Assembly (NCBI GenBank): GCA_030624545.1
Contig: JAUXJX010000023.1
Location: forward strand, 1-10,842
Direction: 5' to 3'
From: Bacteroidota bacterium
GTDB taxonomy: Bacteria > Zhuqueibacterota > JdFR-76 > DREG01
DNA: 10,842 bases
Part shown: in pieces, positions 1 to 8,553 of the stretch
Layout of the letters: every line of letters begins with the position of its first letter
Numbering within the stretch: the stretch's first letter is position 1
Position numbers and translations under genes: made by a program
Notes under the pieces: model-generated
What the model was told of the DNA's origin: nothing
The model's input: only the letters and a program-made list of their open reading frames with translations
Databases searched by the model: none

Positions 1-60
1 CGAGGTTAGCGCGAAAAGCAGGAGTACCGTTGAAATGATGCCTTTACGTATGAAAAACAT
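1..60 (-). CDS. Exported protein, N-terminal signal peptide only (runs off left edge)
   Basis: Twenty codons of a gene begin at an ATG (58-60) and remain open to the window edge. The peptide starts MFFIRKGIISTVLLLFALTS: a short basic n-region (R5, K6) followed by a hydrophobic stretch, as in a Sec signal peptide. A strong Shine-Dalgarno, GGAGG, sits at 65-69 with a 4-base spacer. The start lies 24 bases after the stop of the lipoprotein gene, so the two are probably co-transcribed. The mature protein is outside the window and its function cannot be told. By analogy with other exported-protein pairs it may be an envelope or outer-membrane protein, which is only inference. Confidence 0.72.
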   Translation of the reverse strand, partial: MFFIRKGIISTVLLLFALTS

Positions 61-84
61 TTATCCTCCAAATGAATACAAGCG

Positions 85-1257
85 CTAGTCAGTGCCGGCG
101 CGTGGAACGGTATAAAAAACTTCCGCCCTCGGAATAAGAGAAGAGTCCGCAACGCTGCTCGAAAAGAAAACTGTTCGAAAAAGGCTCTGATTGGGATTGA
201 TTGGAGTCAATCGAAATCCGAAATTTTCAATCCGATCCGTTGCCATGCTCTGGATCGAGCTACTGATGTTCATTTCAAATCTGACGGAATTACTGTACGT
301 GCTAATTCCAACTCTTGAAGAACCTACGTCCTCGGGCGAATTTGCCCAGTCAGCCGTGTTGGCAAACATCCGGACCAGCTGGAATAGAGAAGAAGTTGAT
401 GGGAAAATTGAAGCTGACGTATCCACCTGGAGGGTGACCGAGGCATGGTTTATGGTAGAATTGGCCGGGATTTCGGGAAAATCAAACTTGAGAAAAACCG
501 AACTAGCTAATCCGGTGGCCACGGAAAGTCGATCTTCAGGCAACTCGAAGCCCACCTCCCATCCGACAACGGAAGAGGCATCGGAATCGGAGAGGGTAAC
601 TTCTTTTGTGCTGTCGTTAGTGGTGTACGTGACTTTTAGTTGAGGGCCAACAACAGTTTCATCAGAAAAATAGATGTGTATGTCTTTGGGATCTTGCGAC
701 AGCAGCAACAGACCTTGATTCGCTGTGGTGTTGTCTACCCAGCCTTGCACGACCTCCGCGGAAATCTTGAGGGTGTCATTTAAGAGAGACTGTTTGGCAA
801 AAGTAGCTGTTCCTGCAATTTGTGCATCATAAGAACTCAAAATAGCATCCGGATCCACATTTTCCGTCGACCAAGCAACCGTGACTTTGTGCGCGTTAAC
901 CTCGTAGGAGCCTGTTGAGTCGCCGCTCACCCTTCCCGCCGGCGAGAAGATTAATAATGCATCTTGCACCGTTCCCGACGATATGGCTTCTGAAACACTT
1001 TCAAACTTTACAACGATTGCGCTGTTAGCCCCCTTGTAGCTGCCGATCAAGAGCTCGTCGCTCGTACCGATCTGGGTATCCGGCAATTCGAGAGAGAGCT
1101 CAGCCGCTGTTCCATTGAGCTCCACGTGCTCTATAGATTGCTCATCCAATTGGCCAATATTCTCCAGCCCAAATGGATTTGTTTCAGTACTTGAACAGGA
1201 CAGGACAAATCCGGATATAATTACTACAAAAGATTTCGACAATATTGATTTAGGCAC
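85..1257 (-). CDS. Lipoprotein with two DNRLRE-like beta modules
   Basis: A 390-residue exported lipoprotein of unknown precise role. It begins at a GTG supported by AGGAG (1263-1267, 5-base spacer). Residues 1-20 are a basic then hydrophobic signal (VVIISGFVLS) ending at Cys21, the expected lipidation site (V-L-S-C lipobox), followed by a Ser/Thr-rich linker. The body is beta-rich and appears to hold two related modules, roughly residues 60-215 and 235-385. Each has a strand like 'xxxVFLKFDFP' or 'AIVVKFES', an 'A.V.L.V' strand and a closing 'P.L.V.Y' or 'P.AEVFYT' strand, reminiscent of the DNRLRE family found in surface and cell-wall proteins. The first module has the pattern W.....VQGWVDN....GLLL typical of that fold. 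There are no catalytic motifs. A structural, carbohydrate-binding or adhesive role at the outer membrane is inference. It is followed after 24 bases by another exported protein. Confidence 0.8.
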   Translation of the reverse strand: MPKSILSKSFVVIISGFVLSCSSTETNPFGLENIGQLDEQSIEHVELNGTAAELSLELPDTQIGTSDELLIGSYKGANSAIVVKFESVSEAISSGTVQDALLIFSPAGRVSGDSTGSYEVNAHKVTVAWSTENVDPDAILSSYDAQIAGTATFAKQSLLNDTLKISAEVVQGWVDNTTANQGLLLLSQDPKDIHIYFSDETVVGPQLKVTYTTNDSTKEVTLSDSDASSVVGWEVGFELPEDRLSVATGLASSVFLKFDFPEIPANSTINHASVTLQVDTSASIFPSTSSLFQLVRMFANTADWANSPEDVGSSRVGISTYSNSVRFEMNISSSIQSMATDRIENFGFRLTPINPNQSLFRTVFFSSSVADSSLIPRAEVFYTVPRAGTD

Positions 1258-1339
1258 TGCTTCTCCTATCCGTTATCCTCTCTTGGATATTCACACGAGT
1301 AGCTGGTATTATTTCAACGTGATTTACCATCCCGGTATG

Positions 1340-1367
1340 ATAATAACATTTTATCTCTTTGGAACAA
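1340..1367 (-). promoter_or_regulatory. Candidate promoter for the lipoprotein gene
   Basis: On the minus strand, TTGTTC (1362-1367) and TATTAT (1340-1345) are separated by 16 bases. The -10 matches five of six consensus positions, the -35 only three. It lies in the 140-base gap after hutI, giving a leader of about 75 bases before the GTG start. No convincing terminator for hutI is visible in this gap, so read-through from hutI is also possible. Confidence 0.3.
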
Positions 1368-1397
1368 GATTTTTACTGGCCATGAATTGGAAAGTTC

Positions 1398-2672
1398 CTA
1401 ATTCTGTCCGTGATCAATCTTGAAAACGACCTTGCCCTTTTTTATCACCGTGTTCACCAAATTGACGCCATAATAATAAGGAATCTGGCGATAGTCATCC
1501 GCGTCCCATAGCACCACATCGGCCCGGTAACCCGGCAGCAGATTTCCAATTACTTCCTCTCTGCAGATTGATGCCGCGCCAAAAATGGTTGAGGCCATCA
1601 GCGCCTCCTCCGGCGTCATTTTCATGAACAGACAGCCCAGCGTCATCATGAGCGGCAGGGATTGGGTCATGCTTGAGCCGGGATTAAAATCCGTGGCCAA
1701 GCAAACGCGTGTGCCGGCGTCCAGAAGTTTTCGCGCCGGGGGATAGCGATGAGATCCCAAAAAAAATACCGCACCGGGAAGAAGACCCGCTATGGTTTTG
1801 GACGAGGCCATGGCCTGAATCCCCTCGTCGTCCAGGCACTCCAGATGGTCGGCTGAGACGGCCTGCAATTCGGTCGCTAGACGAGTCGCGCCCGTAAGGT
1901 GAAGTTGGTCGGCATGCAGCTTAATTCTTAGACCCGCTTCCCTTGCGGCGCTCAAAATCCGGCGAGCTTCTGAGACTGTATAAACACCTTGTTCGCAAAA
2001 GATGTCACAGAACTCCGCCAGGCCGTTTTCGGCAACGTACGGGATCATTTCTTTTATGACCAACTGAATGTATTCATCCCGTTTTTCGCGGTATTCGGTT
2101 GGCACCTCGTGGGCTCCTAGAAATGTGGGAATCATCTCGAGGGAATGCTCGTCATTCAGTTCGCGAATGACCTCCAGGGATTTTACCTCGTCTTCGAGTG
2201 ACAGCCCATATCCGCTCTTGGCTTCTATGGTTGTGGTCCCCACGGAGAGAAATCGATCCAGTCTCTTTCGGACCACGCTTTTTAGCTCTTCTTTTGAAGC
2301 CTCCCTGACGCCCCGAACACTGCTCCTAATGCCACCTCCGGCAGCCGCAATTTCCTCGTATGATTTGCCCTGGACTCTCATCTCAAATTCGTGTTCTCGT
2401 GTTTGATGAAAGACCGGATGCGTATGGGAATCGACAAGTCCGGGCGTAACCACTTTGTCATGGGCGTCAATTGTAACGGTACCTGAATCAATCTGCACCA
2501 GTGGCAGAACCTCGTCCTCAGAACCAATGTGAACGACATGTCCGTCCTCTATGGCGACATATCCGTTCGTAATGGCTTTCAGCCGCCAGGTATCGTTGCC
2601 ATGGGTGGCGTCGGTTTTGGAGAAGTAGATTAACTGTTTTGCTTCAGTAATTAAAAGATCTATTGACTTCAC
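1398..2672 (-). CDS. hutI: Imidazolonepropionase
   Basis: Cytoplasmic enzyme of histidine degradation that hydrolyses 4-imidazolone-5-propanoate to N-formimino-L-glutamate. The 424 residues are close to the usual 405-420. It belongs to the amidohydrolase superfamily: the metal-binding HTH is at residues 83-85 in DSHTHP, with further ligands expected at H253 (KLHADQ), H276 (SADHLE) and D328 (ATDFNPGS). Family signatures are also present: REHEFEMRVQG (92-102) followed by AAAGGGI, KSGYGLSLEDE (152-162), GAHEVP (187-191) and LLPGAVFFLG. All expected catalytic positions are intact. The start is a GTG with only a weak upstream AGG about 7 bases away; no in-frame ATG lies nearby. It follows hutU by 216 bases and has its own candidate promoter. 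A small N-terminal extension (residues about 15-35) relative to shorter homologues may account for the length. Confidence 0.96.
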   Translation of the reverse strand: MKSIDLLITEAKQLIYFSKTDATHGNDTWRLKAITNGYVAIEDGHVVHIGSEDEVLPLVQIDSGTVTIDAHDKVVTPGLVDSHTHPVFHQTREHEFEMRVQGKSYEEIAAAGGGIRSSVRGVREASKEELKSVVRKRLDRFLSVGTTTIEAKSGYGLSLEDEVKSLEVIRELNDEHSLEMIPTFLGAHEVPTEYREKRDEYIQLVIKEMIPYVAENGLAEFCDIFCEQGVYTVSEARRILSAAREAGLRIKLHADQLHLTGATRLATELQAVSADHLECLDDEGIQAMASSKTIAGLLPGAVFFLGSHRYPPARKLLDAGTRVCLATDFNPGSSMTQSLPLMMTLGCLFMKMTPEEALMASTIFGAASICREEVIGNLLPGYRADVVLWDADDYRQIPYYYGVNLVNTVIKKGKVVFKIDHGQN

Positions 2673-2714
2673 TTGAATGCCTAGTATTCGAAAATCCTAA
2701 TACAACGAATGTGT

Positions 2715-2743
2715 AATCTATCACAAAATGGAGGTCGAGTCAA
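2715..2743 (-). promoter_or_regulatory. Candidate sigma70-type promoter of hutI
   Basis: On the minus strand, TTGACT (2738-2743, five of six consensus bases) is followed after exactly 17 bases by TAGATT (2715-2720, four of six). A TG one base upstream of the -10 makes it an extended -10. Transcription would begin near 2708, about 35 bases before the hutI GTG. This is the best promoter match seen in the window. It indicates that hutI can be transcribed separately from hutU. Confidence 0.55.
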
Positions 2744-2838
2744 GAATTATCAAGTCGGAAGGCAACAACCATGGGAATTTTTGTGCTTACAGAGACCGCT
2801 ACGCTAATCTCTGCAGCTATCTTGAATATAACCCTGAT

Positions 2839-2872
2839 CGCTTCGGAGATAAGGGAGGCGGTCTCCGAAGCG
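2839..2872 (-). terminator. 11-bp perfect stem-loop after hutU
   Basis: CGCTTCGGAGA (2839-2849) and TCTCCGAAGCG (2862-2872) form a perfect 11-bp stem with a 12-base loop, beginning 17 bases beyond the hutU stop codon. A stem this long is unlikely by chance, and its place fits a transcript end or 3' protective structure. No U-run follows on the minus strand, so it is not a standard intrinsic terminator. A Rho-linked end, an mRNA stabiliser, a protein operator or a dispersed palindromic repeat are alternatives. Confidence 0.5.
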
Positions 2873-2888
2873 CCGTCCCTAGACCATC

Positions 2889-4550
2889 TCACTCCATCAT
2901 CGGAATCTTCACCCCTCGCTTCTTGGCGGTCTTTACCGCCTCTTCATACCCTGCATCAACGTGCCTGGCGACCCCGGTCCCGGGATCGTTGGTGAGCACT
3001 CTCTTCAGTCTGACAGCCGCCTCCGGCGTCCCGTCTGCCACAATCACCTGCCCGGCATGTATGGATAATCCAATGCCGACACCACCGCCATGATGAACTG
3101 ATACCCAGGTTGCCCCGGATATGGCATTCAACAGAGCATTTAGAACCGGCCAGTCTGCAATGGCATCGCTGCCGTCCTTCATTCCCTCGGTCTCGCGATT
3201 GGGCGAGGCAACCGAACCGGCATCAAGGTGATCCCTGCCAATGACGATAGGGGCCGATACTTTTCCGGCTGCAACCAAGTCATTGAATGCGAGACCGGCC
3301 TTGTCGCGCTCTCCGTATCCGAGCCAGCAGATTCTGCAAGGCAGGCCCTGAAAGGCCACCTGCTCTTTGGCCATGGTGATCCAGCGATGCAGCATCTTAT
3401 CCTTCGGAAAGAGATTCAGAATAGCTTCATCCGTTCTGTAGAGATCCTCCGGCTCGCCGGACAGGGCGGCCCAGCGGAAAGGACCCTTTCCTTCACAGAA
3501 GAGCGGGCGAATATCAGCTTGAACGAACCCAGGGAATACGAAGGCATTTTCCACGCCTGCCTTCTTCGCCTGTCCGCGAATGTTATTGCCATAATCGAAT
3601 GTTACGGAGCCGCGGCGCTGCAATTCGAGCATGGCTCTGACGTGCGCAGAGATGGAGCGATAAGCCAGACTGATGTATTTCTCAGGATCTGTTTTGCGAA
3701 GGGCAAGGGCCTCTTCATACGGGATTCCGGCAGGCACATAGCCGTTCAGCTCGTCGTGGGCCGAAGTTTGGTCCGTGAGCACATCGGGGATGACATTCCT
3801 TCGCACGAGCTCAGGCAAGACATCCGCAGCATTTCCGAGTAAACCGACGGACAATGGTCTTTTTTGCTCCTTGGCCTCGAGAACCAGTTTTATTGCTTCA
3901 TCCAGGCTCTCCGTCGTCCTGTTCAGATACCTGGTTTGAATGCGCCGTTCAATGCGGTCGCGATCCACCTCGATTGCAAGTATGGCTCCATTGTTCATGG
4001 TTGCGGCGAGCGGCTGTGCACCCCCCATTCCGCCCAGTCCGGCGGTCACTACCAATTTCCCGGATAGGTCATCGCTAAAGTGCTGGGCGGCAACTGCGGC
4101 AAAAGTTTCGTAGGTGCCCTGCAGGATACCCTGCGTACCGATGTAAATCCAGCTCCCGGCTGTCATCTGCCCGAACATGGTAAGGCCAAGGGCATCCAAT
4201 CGACGGAACTCATCCCAATTTGCCCACTCTGGCACCAGCATGGCATTGGAAATCAAAACCCGGGGAGCATCCTTGTGTGTAGCAAAAACACCTACCGGCT
4301 TGCCGGATTGAATCAACAGCGTCTCGTCGTTCTCGAGTTCGCGCAAGCTCTTCACTATTGCGTGAAAGCAATCCCAGTTTCTCGCCGCCTTACCCGAACC
4401 GCCGTAGATGATCAGCTCCTCAGGGAGCTCCGCAACTTCCGGATCCAGATTGTTCATCAGCATGCGCAAGGCAGCTTCCTGCTGCCATCCCTTGCAGGAA
4501 ATCTTTGTTCCGCGAGGGGCTCGAACGGGTTCATATTTCGTTGTTGTCAT
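2889..4550 (-). CDS. hutU: Urocanate hydratase (urocanase)
   Basis: Cytoplasmic enzyme that converts urocanate to 4-imidazolone-5-propanoate with a tightly bound NAD+, the second step of histidine breakdown. Its product is the substrate of the next gene. The 553 residues match the family length (about 550-560). Visible signatures are [12 protein letters not shown] (49-60), the NAD-binding glycine-rich [10 protein letters not shown] (171-180), DQTSAHD (260-266), [21 protein letters not shown] (351-360), [14 protein letters not shown] (402-415) with the catalytic cysteine expected at C408, NRETEGM (451-457) and SVHHGGGVG (484-492). Nothing appears truncated. The ATG start has an AGGTGA Shine-Dalgarno (4554-4559) 3 bases upstream. 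An AT-rich tract with TATATT lies 5' but lacks a matching -35. Histidine ammonia-lyase is not adjacent in this window. Confidence 0.97.
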   Translation of the reverse strand: MTTTKYEPVRAPRGTKISCKGWQQEAALRMLMNNLDPEVAELPEELIIYGGSGKAARNWDCFHAIVKSLRELENDETLLIQSGKPVGVFATHKDAPRVLISNAMLVPEWANWDEFRRLDALGLTMFGQMTAGSWIYIGTQGILQGTYETFAAVAAQHFSDDLSGKLVVTAGLGGMGGAQPLAATMNNGAILAIEVDRDRIERRIQTRYLNRTTESLDEAIKLVLEAKEQKRPLSVGLLGNAADVLPELVRRNVIPDVLTDQTSAHDELNGYVPAGIPYEEALALRKTDPEKYISLAYRSISAHVRAMLELQRRGSVTFDYGNNIRGQAKKAGVENAFVFPGFVQADIRPLFCEGKGPFRWAALSGEPEDLYRTDEAILNLFPKDKMLHRWITMAKEQVAFQGLPCRICWLGYGERDKAGLAFNDLVAAGKVSAPIVIGRDHLDAGSVASPNRETEGMKDGSDAIADWPVLNALLNAISGATWVSVHHGGGVGIGLSIHAGQVIVADGTPEAAVRLKRVLTNDPGTGVARHVDAGYEEAVKTAKKRGVKIPMME

Positions 4551-4743
4551 ATTTCACCTATGAATTGATAAATTGAAAATATAGAAAAAGCTAAGTTTAA
4601 TAAGGGATGGTCCTCAAAAGCGCGGGCCTCCTTGTCGATAGATTCCCGCTGAAAACATGCGGGAATGACAGGAATAGGAGACTCAAGAAGGCACCGCGGT
4701 ACACCCTCCTCTCCTCTGGCTAGCGGCTTCGTGGTTTTATTCA

Positions 4744-4744
<1 letters not shown>
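4547..4744 (-). CDS. Doubtful 65-codon ORF bridging ligA and hutU
   Basis: This open frame begins at an ATG sharing one base with the ligA stop (TAATG) and ends in a TGA overlapping the hutU ATG (ATGA), so it fills the gap exactly. Both junctions resemble translational coupling. Against it: the middle (peptide part [10 protein letters not shown]) is simply the translation of an ATTCCCGC dyad of a kind often found as an intergenic repeat. The sequence has no recognisable domain, and the 3' half is AT-rich leader-like DNA. There is no clear Shine-Dalgarno apart from what translation of ligA would supply. I think it more likely non-coding and list it because of the striking boundaries. Confidence 0.15.
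4642..4666. repeat. ATTCCCGC / GCGGGAAT palindromic intergenic repeat
   Basis: ATTCCCGC (4642-4649) and GCGGGAAT (4659-4666) form a perfect 8-bp stem with a 9-base loop, flanked by GTCATTCC-like sequence. ATTCCC-N-GGGAAT dyads with a neighbouring 'GACA' are a widespread type of small dispersed repeat, comparable to Neisseria dRS3-like sequences. No T-run follows on either strand, so an intrinsic terminator for ligA is not well supported, although the hairpin may still end or protect the ligA transcript. Confidence 0.6.
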
Positions 4745-6816
<2,072 letters not shown>

Positions 6817-6830
6817 TCATCTCTAATAGA

Positions 6831-6859
6831 AAAATAAGGAGACGCTTTGTTGAATTCAA
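6831..6859 (-). promoter_or_regulatory. Weak candidate promoter for ligA
   Basis: On the minus strand TTGAAT (6854-6859) and TATTTT (6831-6836) are 17 bases apart, each matching four of six consensus bases. The implied start near 6824 gives a leader of about 50 bases. The -35 lies within a 10-base palindrome, TTGAATTCAA (6850-6859). Confidence 0.25.
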
Positions 6860-6927
6860 TTAAATTGTGGCATGACTTGAGAGCCTGAGCTCAATAGAAA
6901 ATACGCGGACGCACTTAAATTATTGGC

Positions 6928-7208
6928 CTGCATTATTCACAGAACTTTGCCACTAAGGCACCAAGGCACCAGGAATTCTGAATTCAGTAGAAATATATAT
7001 TCCCAAAGAAATTCTTTGAACTAGCTTGAATAATTCACTCACGCAAAGCCGCCAAGAACGCAAAGGATTAAGAACATCAAATTAGCGAAGAAAATGTGAG
7101 CTCACTATCAAGCAATCTTTTTGAAATCAGGCTTGAAACGTATCTTCTATATTTTTAATATTCTTAGTGGCTTAGCGTCTTTGCCAGAGATTTTTATGAA
7201 TAATGCAG
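6928..7208. repeat. Fold-back element with 12-base inverted ends and CNCNAAGN arrays
   Basis: CTGCATTATTCA (6928-6939) recurs exactly in inverted orientation at 7197-7208, bounding 281 bases. Just inside each end is a short array of an 8-base unit of the form CNCNAAGN: CACTAAGG-CACCAAGG-CACC on the left (from 6951), and on the minus strand GGCAAAGA-CGCTAAGC-CACTAAGA on the right (7163-7187). A third copy in the middle (7027-7066) has TGAATAATTCAC followed by CGCAAAGC-CGCCAAGA-ACGCAAAG. No flanking target duplication or transposase is visible. It may be a decayed MITE-like element or a cluster of the 'cgcaaag/cactaag' intergenic repeats common in some uncultured bacteria. Confidence 0.55.
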
Positions 7209-7247
7209 ACTAAGTTTTGTGAGCTCTCTCTTTCTCAGAATTTTCAG

Positions 7248-7270
7248 TACTTTGTGCTTTGTGACTTCGG
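7248..7270 (-). repeat. Outlying CACAAAG tandem copy
   Basis: On the minus strand, CCGAAGT-CACAAAG-CACAAAG-TA forms a 7-base-period array related to the CNCNAAGN units in the adjacent 281-base element but outside its inverted ends. Confidence 0.4.
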
Positions 7271-7397
7271 GGCAATGAAGTGTTCAGATTAGCAATCAGA
7301 CGGACGAGACATACCGGCCACAGAACTGACCGATTTCTCAAAAGAAAAAATAAGGGAACTGCTATAGGTTTGAATAGAGGGAAGAATAAGAAGTGAT

Positions 7398-8180
7398 CTA
7401 TGGCTCTGGCAGGTCCAGCCTCTGTATGATGCGCAGCTTGTCACGCAATTCCGCGGCGAGCTCAAAATTCTCGCTGTGCACGGCTTCATCCATTTCGCGC
7501 TGCAGCTTTTCCAAGGGTTCCTCAGGTTTGAGCTTTGACACTTCGTCTTTCCAGCGCTGCAGGAAAATCACTTCCGAACCAACGTCACCGCCGGGACCCC
7601 GCTCGGAATCTTCTATCGAACAGTTCTCTATGTCGTTTATGCCCTGGTTGATGAGTGATATGGCCTGATCAAATTCTTTTTCCTTTAGGGCCATTGAGGC
7701 TTTCGCCCGGGTGTGCATCATCAATACGAAGGGGCGAAACTGCTCGAAGATCTGACGGTCACTGGCATCATCGGCATATTTTTTCACCAAATCAAAGGCC
7801 TTTAGATTCCGCTTTGTGTCACGGACAACCCCCTCGAAATCGCCGAGGTAAAACAAACTGAGATACCGGTGATAATATTGAACCGCTTCCTGCTGCAGAT
7901 CCAGGCAGTCGTCCTTGCTAAGAACGAAGCCTGTAACGCTTCCCCTATCTTTGCGGTGTGCTTTGAGAGCTCCTAAATAATGATCCAGCAGAGATTCTCT
8001 TCCATGCGGTCTCCTACCGTCGGGCCGGCCATCCACTTCCATCTGCAAAATACCCAGATCGACACGAAGTTGAATTTTCTCGCGCCCGTCTTCACCAATG
8101 ATACGCCGCACGTTTAATTTCGACGAATCGTAATTCCATTCGCGCAGCATCCTGCTCAGATCTTTTCCCCGAAACAGCAT
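7398..8180 (-). CDS. UVR-motif (UvrB/UvrC motif) protein with TPR-like centre
   Basis: A 260-residue soluble protein of unknown function. The C-terminus (residues 223-255) is a UVR motif: LEKLQREMDEAVHSENFELA followed by AELRDKLR, the helical hairpin by which UvrB and UvrC associate and which also occurs in ClpC-linked McsA and other regulators. The middle (about 93-121 and 154-183) has amphipathic helix pairs resembling TPR repeats (QQEAVQYYHRYLSLFYLGDF; AKASMALKEKEFDQAISLIN). The N-terminus (about 10-66) is a compact motif-rich block, LREWNYD...NVRRI.GEDGREKIQLRVDLG, then LQMEVDGRPDGRRPHG, which I recall as a signature of uncharacterised UVR-motif proteins in several phyla. No nuclease or helicase motif is present, so it is not UvrB or UvrC itself. 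The ATG has AAAGG 8 bases upstream. A role as a protein-interaction adaptor in stress or repair is inference. Confidence 0.85.
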   Translation of the reverse strand: MLFRGKDLSRMLREWNYDSSKLNVRRIIGEDGREKIQLRVDLGILQMEVDGRPDGRRPHGRESLLDHYLGALKAHRKDRGSVTGFVLSKDDCLDLQQEAVQYYHRYLSLFYLGDFEGVVRDTKRNLKAFDLVKKYADDASDRQIFEQFRPFVLMMHTRAKASMALKEKEFDQAISLINQGINDIENCSIEDSERGPGGDVGSEVIFLQRWKDEVSKLKPEEPLEKLQREMDEAVHSENFELAAELRDKLRIIQRLDLPEP

Positions 8181-8208
8181 TCCCTTTGCCTTTCATCATA
8201 AATTCAGT

Positions 8209-8239
8209 ATTATGTACTAAAAACCGTATGGCATTTCAA
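8209..8239 (-). promoter_or_regulatory. Proximal candidate promoter of the UVR-motif gene
   Basis: On the minus strand TTGAAA (8234-8239, five of six) and CATAAT (8209-8214, five of six) are 19 bases apart, slightly longer than optimal. The implied start near 8202 leaves a 20-base leader that contains the AAAGG ribosome binding site. Confidence 0.3.
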
Positions 8240-8420
8240 CCTTATTTCAAACCGAATTTTGAAAGAGACTATTGCAAATGTAGCTTTTACATTTCTAATA
8301 AAACCAAGAGGTTAGTATAGCTTGAACCAGACAATTCAGAAACGATGATCTCCAATCATCCGGACGCCGATAGATTAAGAATCGGAACAGGGGCGGGATT
8401 ACGAAAGGCCTTATTAACGT

Positions 8421-8449
8421 ATTTTGTAGGATAACTGCAAAATAGTCAA
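8421..8449 (-). promoter_or_regulatory. Distal candidate promoter of the UVR-motif gene
   Basis: On the minus strand TTGACT (8444-8449, five of six) and CAAAAT (8421-8426, four of six) are separated by 17 bases. It lies just downstream of a hairpin that could end the phosphatase transcript, a sensible place for a new promoter. It would produce a leader of about 230 bases carrying two small hairpins. Confidence 0.35.
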
Positions 8450-8460
8450 AACTGTCATTT

Positions 8461-8482
8461 CGATCCGCAAGATGGCGGACCG
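8461..8482 (-). repeat. GTCATTTCGA-type repeat forming an 8-bp hairpin
   Basis: On the minus strand CGGTCCGC and GCGGATCG pair over 8 bp (one G-U) around a 6-base loop; the following AAATGACAGTTTT has a short T-run. Read on the plus strand, the flank is GTCATTTCGATCCGC...GCGGACCGAAGTC, a degenerate form of the GTCATTTCGA-type intergenic repeat common in many Bacteroidota and candidate-phylum genomes. It could act as a weak terminator for the phosphatase gene. Confidence 0.4.
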
Positions 8483-8553
8483 AAGTCCAGTCAATATATA
8501 TTATTTGGACATATACTCGAGAAGGACGGCAGCAGGCGCCGGCGCATCATCCA

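Larger units (their letters stand above)
8181..8553. other. Gene-free leader/spacer with several hairpins
   Basis: This stretch between the phosphatase and the UVR-motif gene has no credible ORF. Besides the listed promoter candidates and the repeat hairpin at 8461-8482, it contains two adjacent small dyads: GATGAT/ATCATC with a 5-base loop (8344-8360) and CCGAT/ATCGG with a 9-base loop (8367-8385). A perfect 10-base palindrome, GCGCCGGCGC (8537-8546), lies just after the phosphatase stop. If the upstream promoter is used, the UVR-motif mRNA would have a structured leader of about 230 bases. No known riboswitch fold was recognised. Confidence 0.45.

Noticed and set aside
191..643. 150-codon plus-strand ORF
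   Set aside because: It is antisense to the lipoprotein, which has a good start, a Shine-Dalgarno and a lipobox.
2728..3093. Plus-strand ORF starting in the hutU-hutI gap
   Set aside because: More than half is antisense to hutU, the composition is unlike a protein, and the gap is better explained by a stem-loop and the hutI promoter.
3228..3842. 204-codon plus-strand open frame
   Set aside because: It is antisense to the well-conserved hutU and has no recognisable motif or clear ribosome site.
4590..4700. Possible 35-codon minus-strand peptide starting at a GTG after GGAGAGGAGG, with a hydrophobic N-terminus
   Set aside because: It overlaps the palindromic repeat, is very short, and has nothing beyond a hydrophobic stretch to support it.
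7096..7105. GTGAGCTCAC palindrome as a regulator operator
   Set aside because: A single 10-base palindrome far from any promoter candidate; GAGCTC recurs nearby by chance in the same spacer.
6928..7270. CRISPR array
   Set aside because: The repeated units are 7-8 bases, imperfect, in both orientations and without spacers of uniform length.
7289..7397. Intrinsic terminator after the UVR-motif gene
   Set aside because: An A/T tract exists but no GC-rich stem precedes it.
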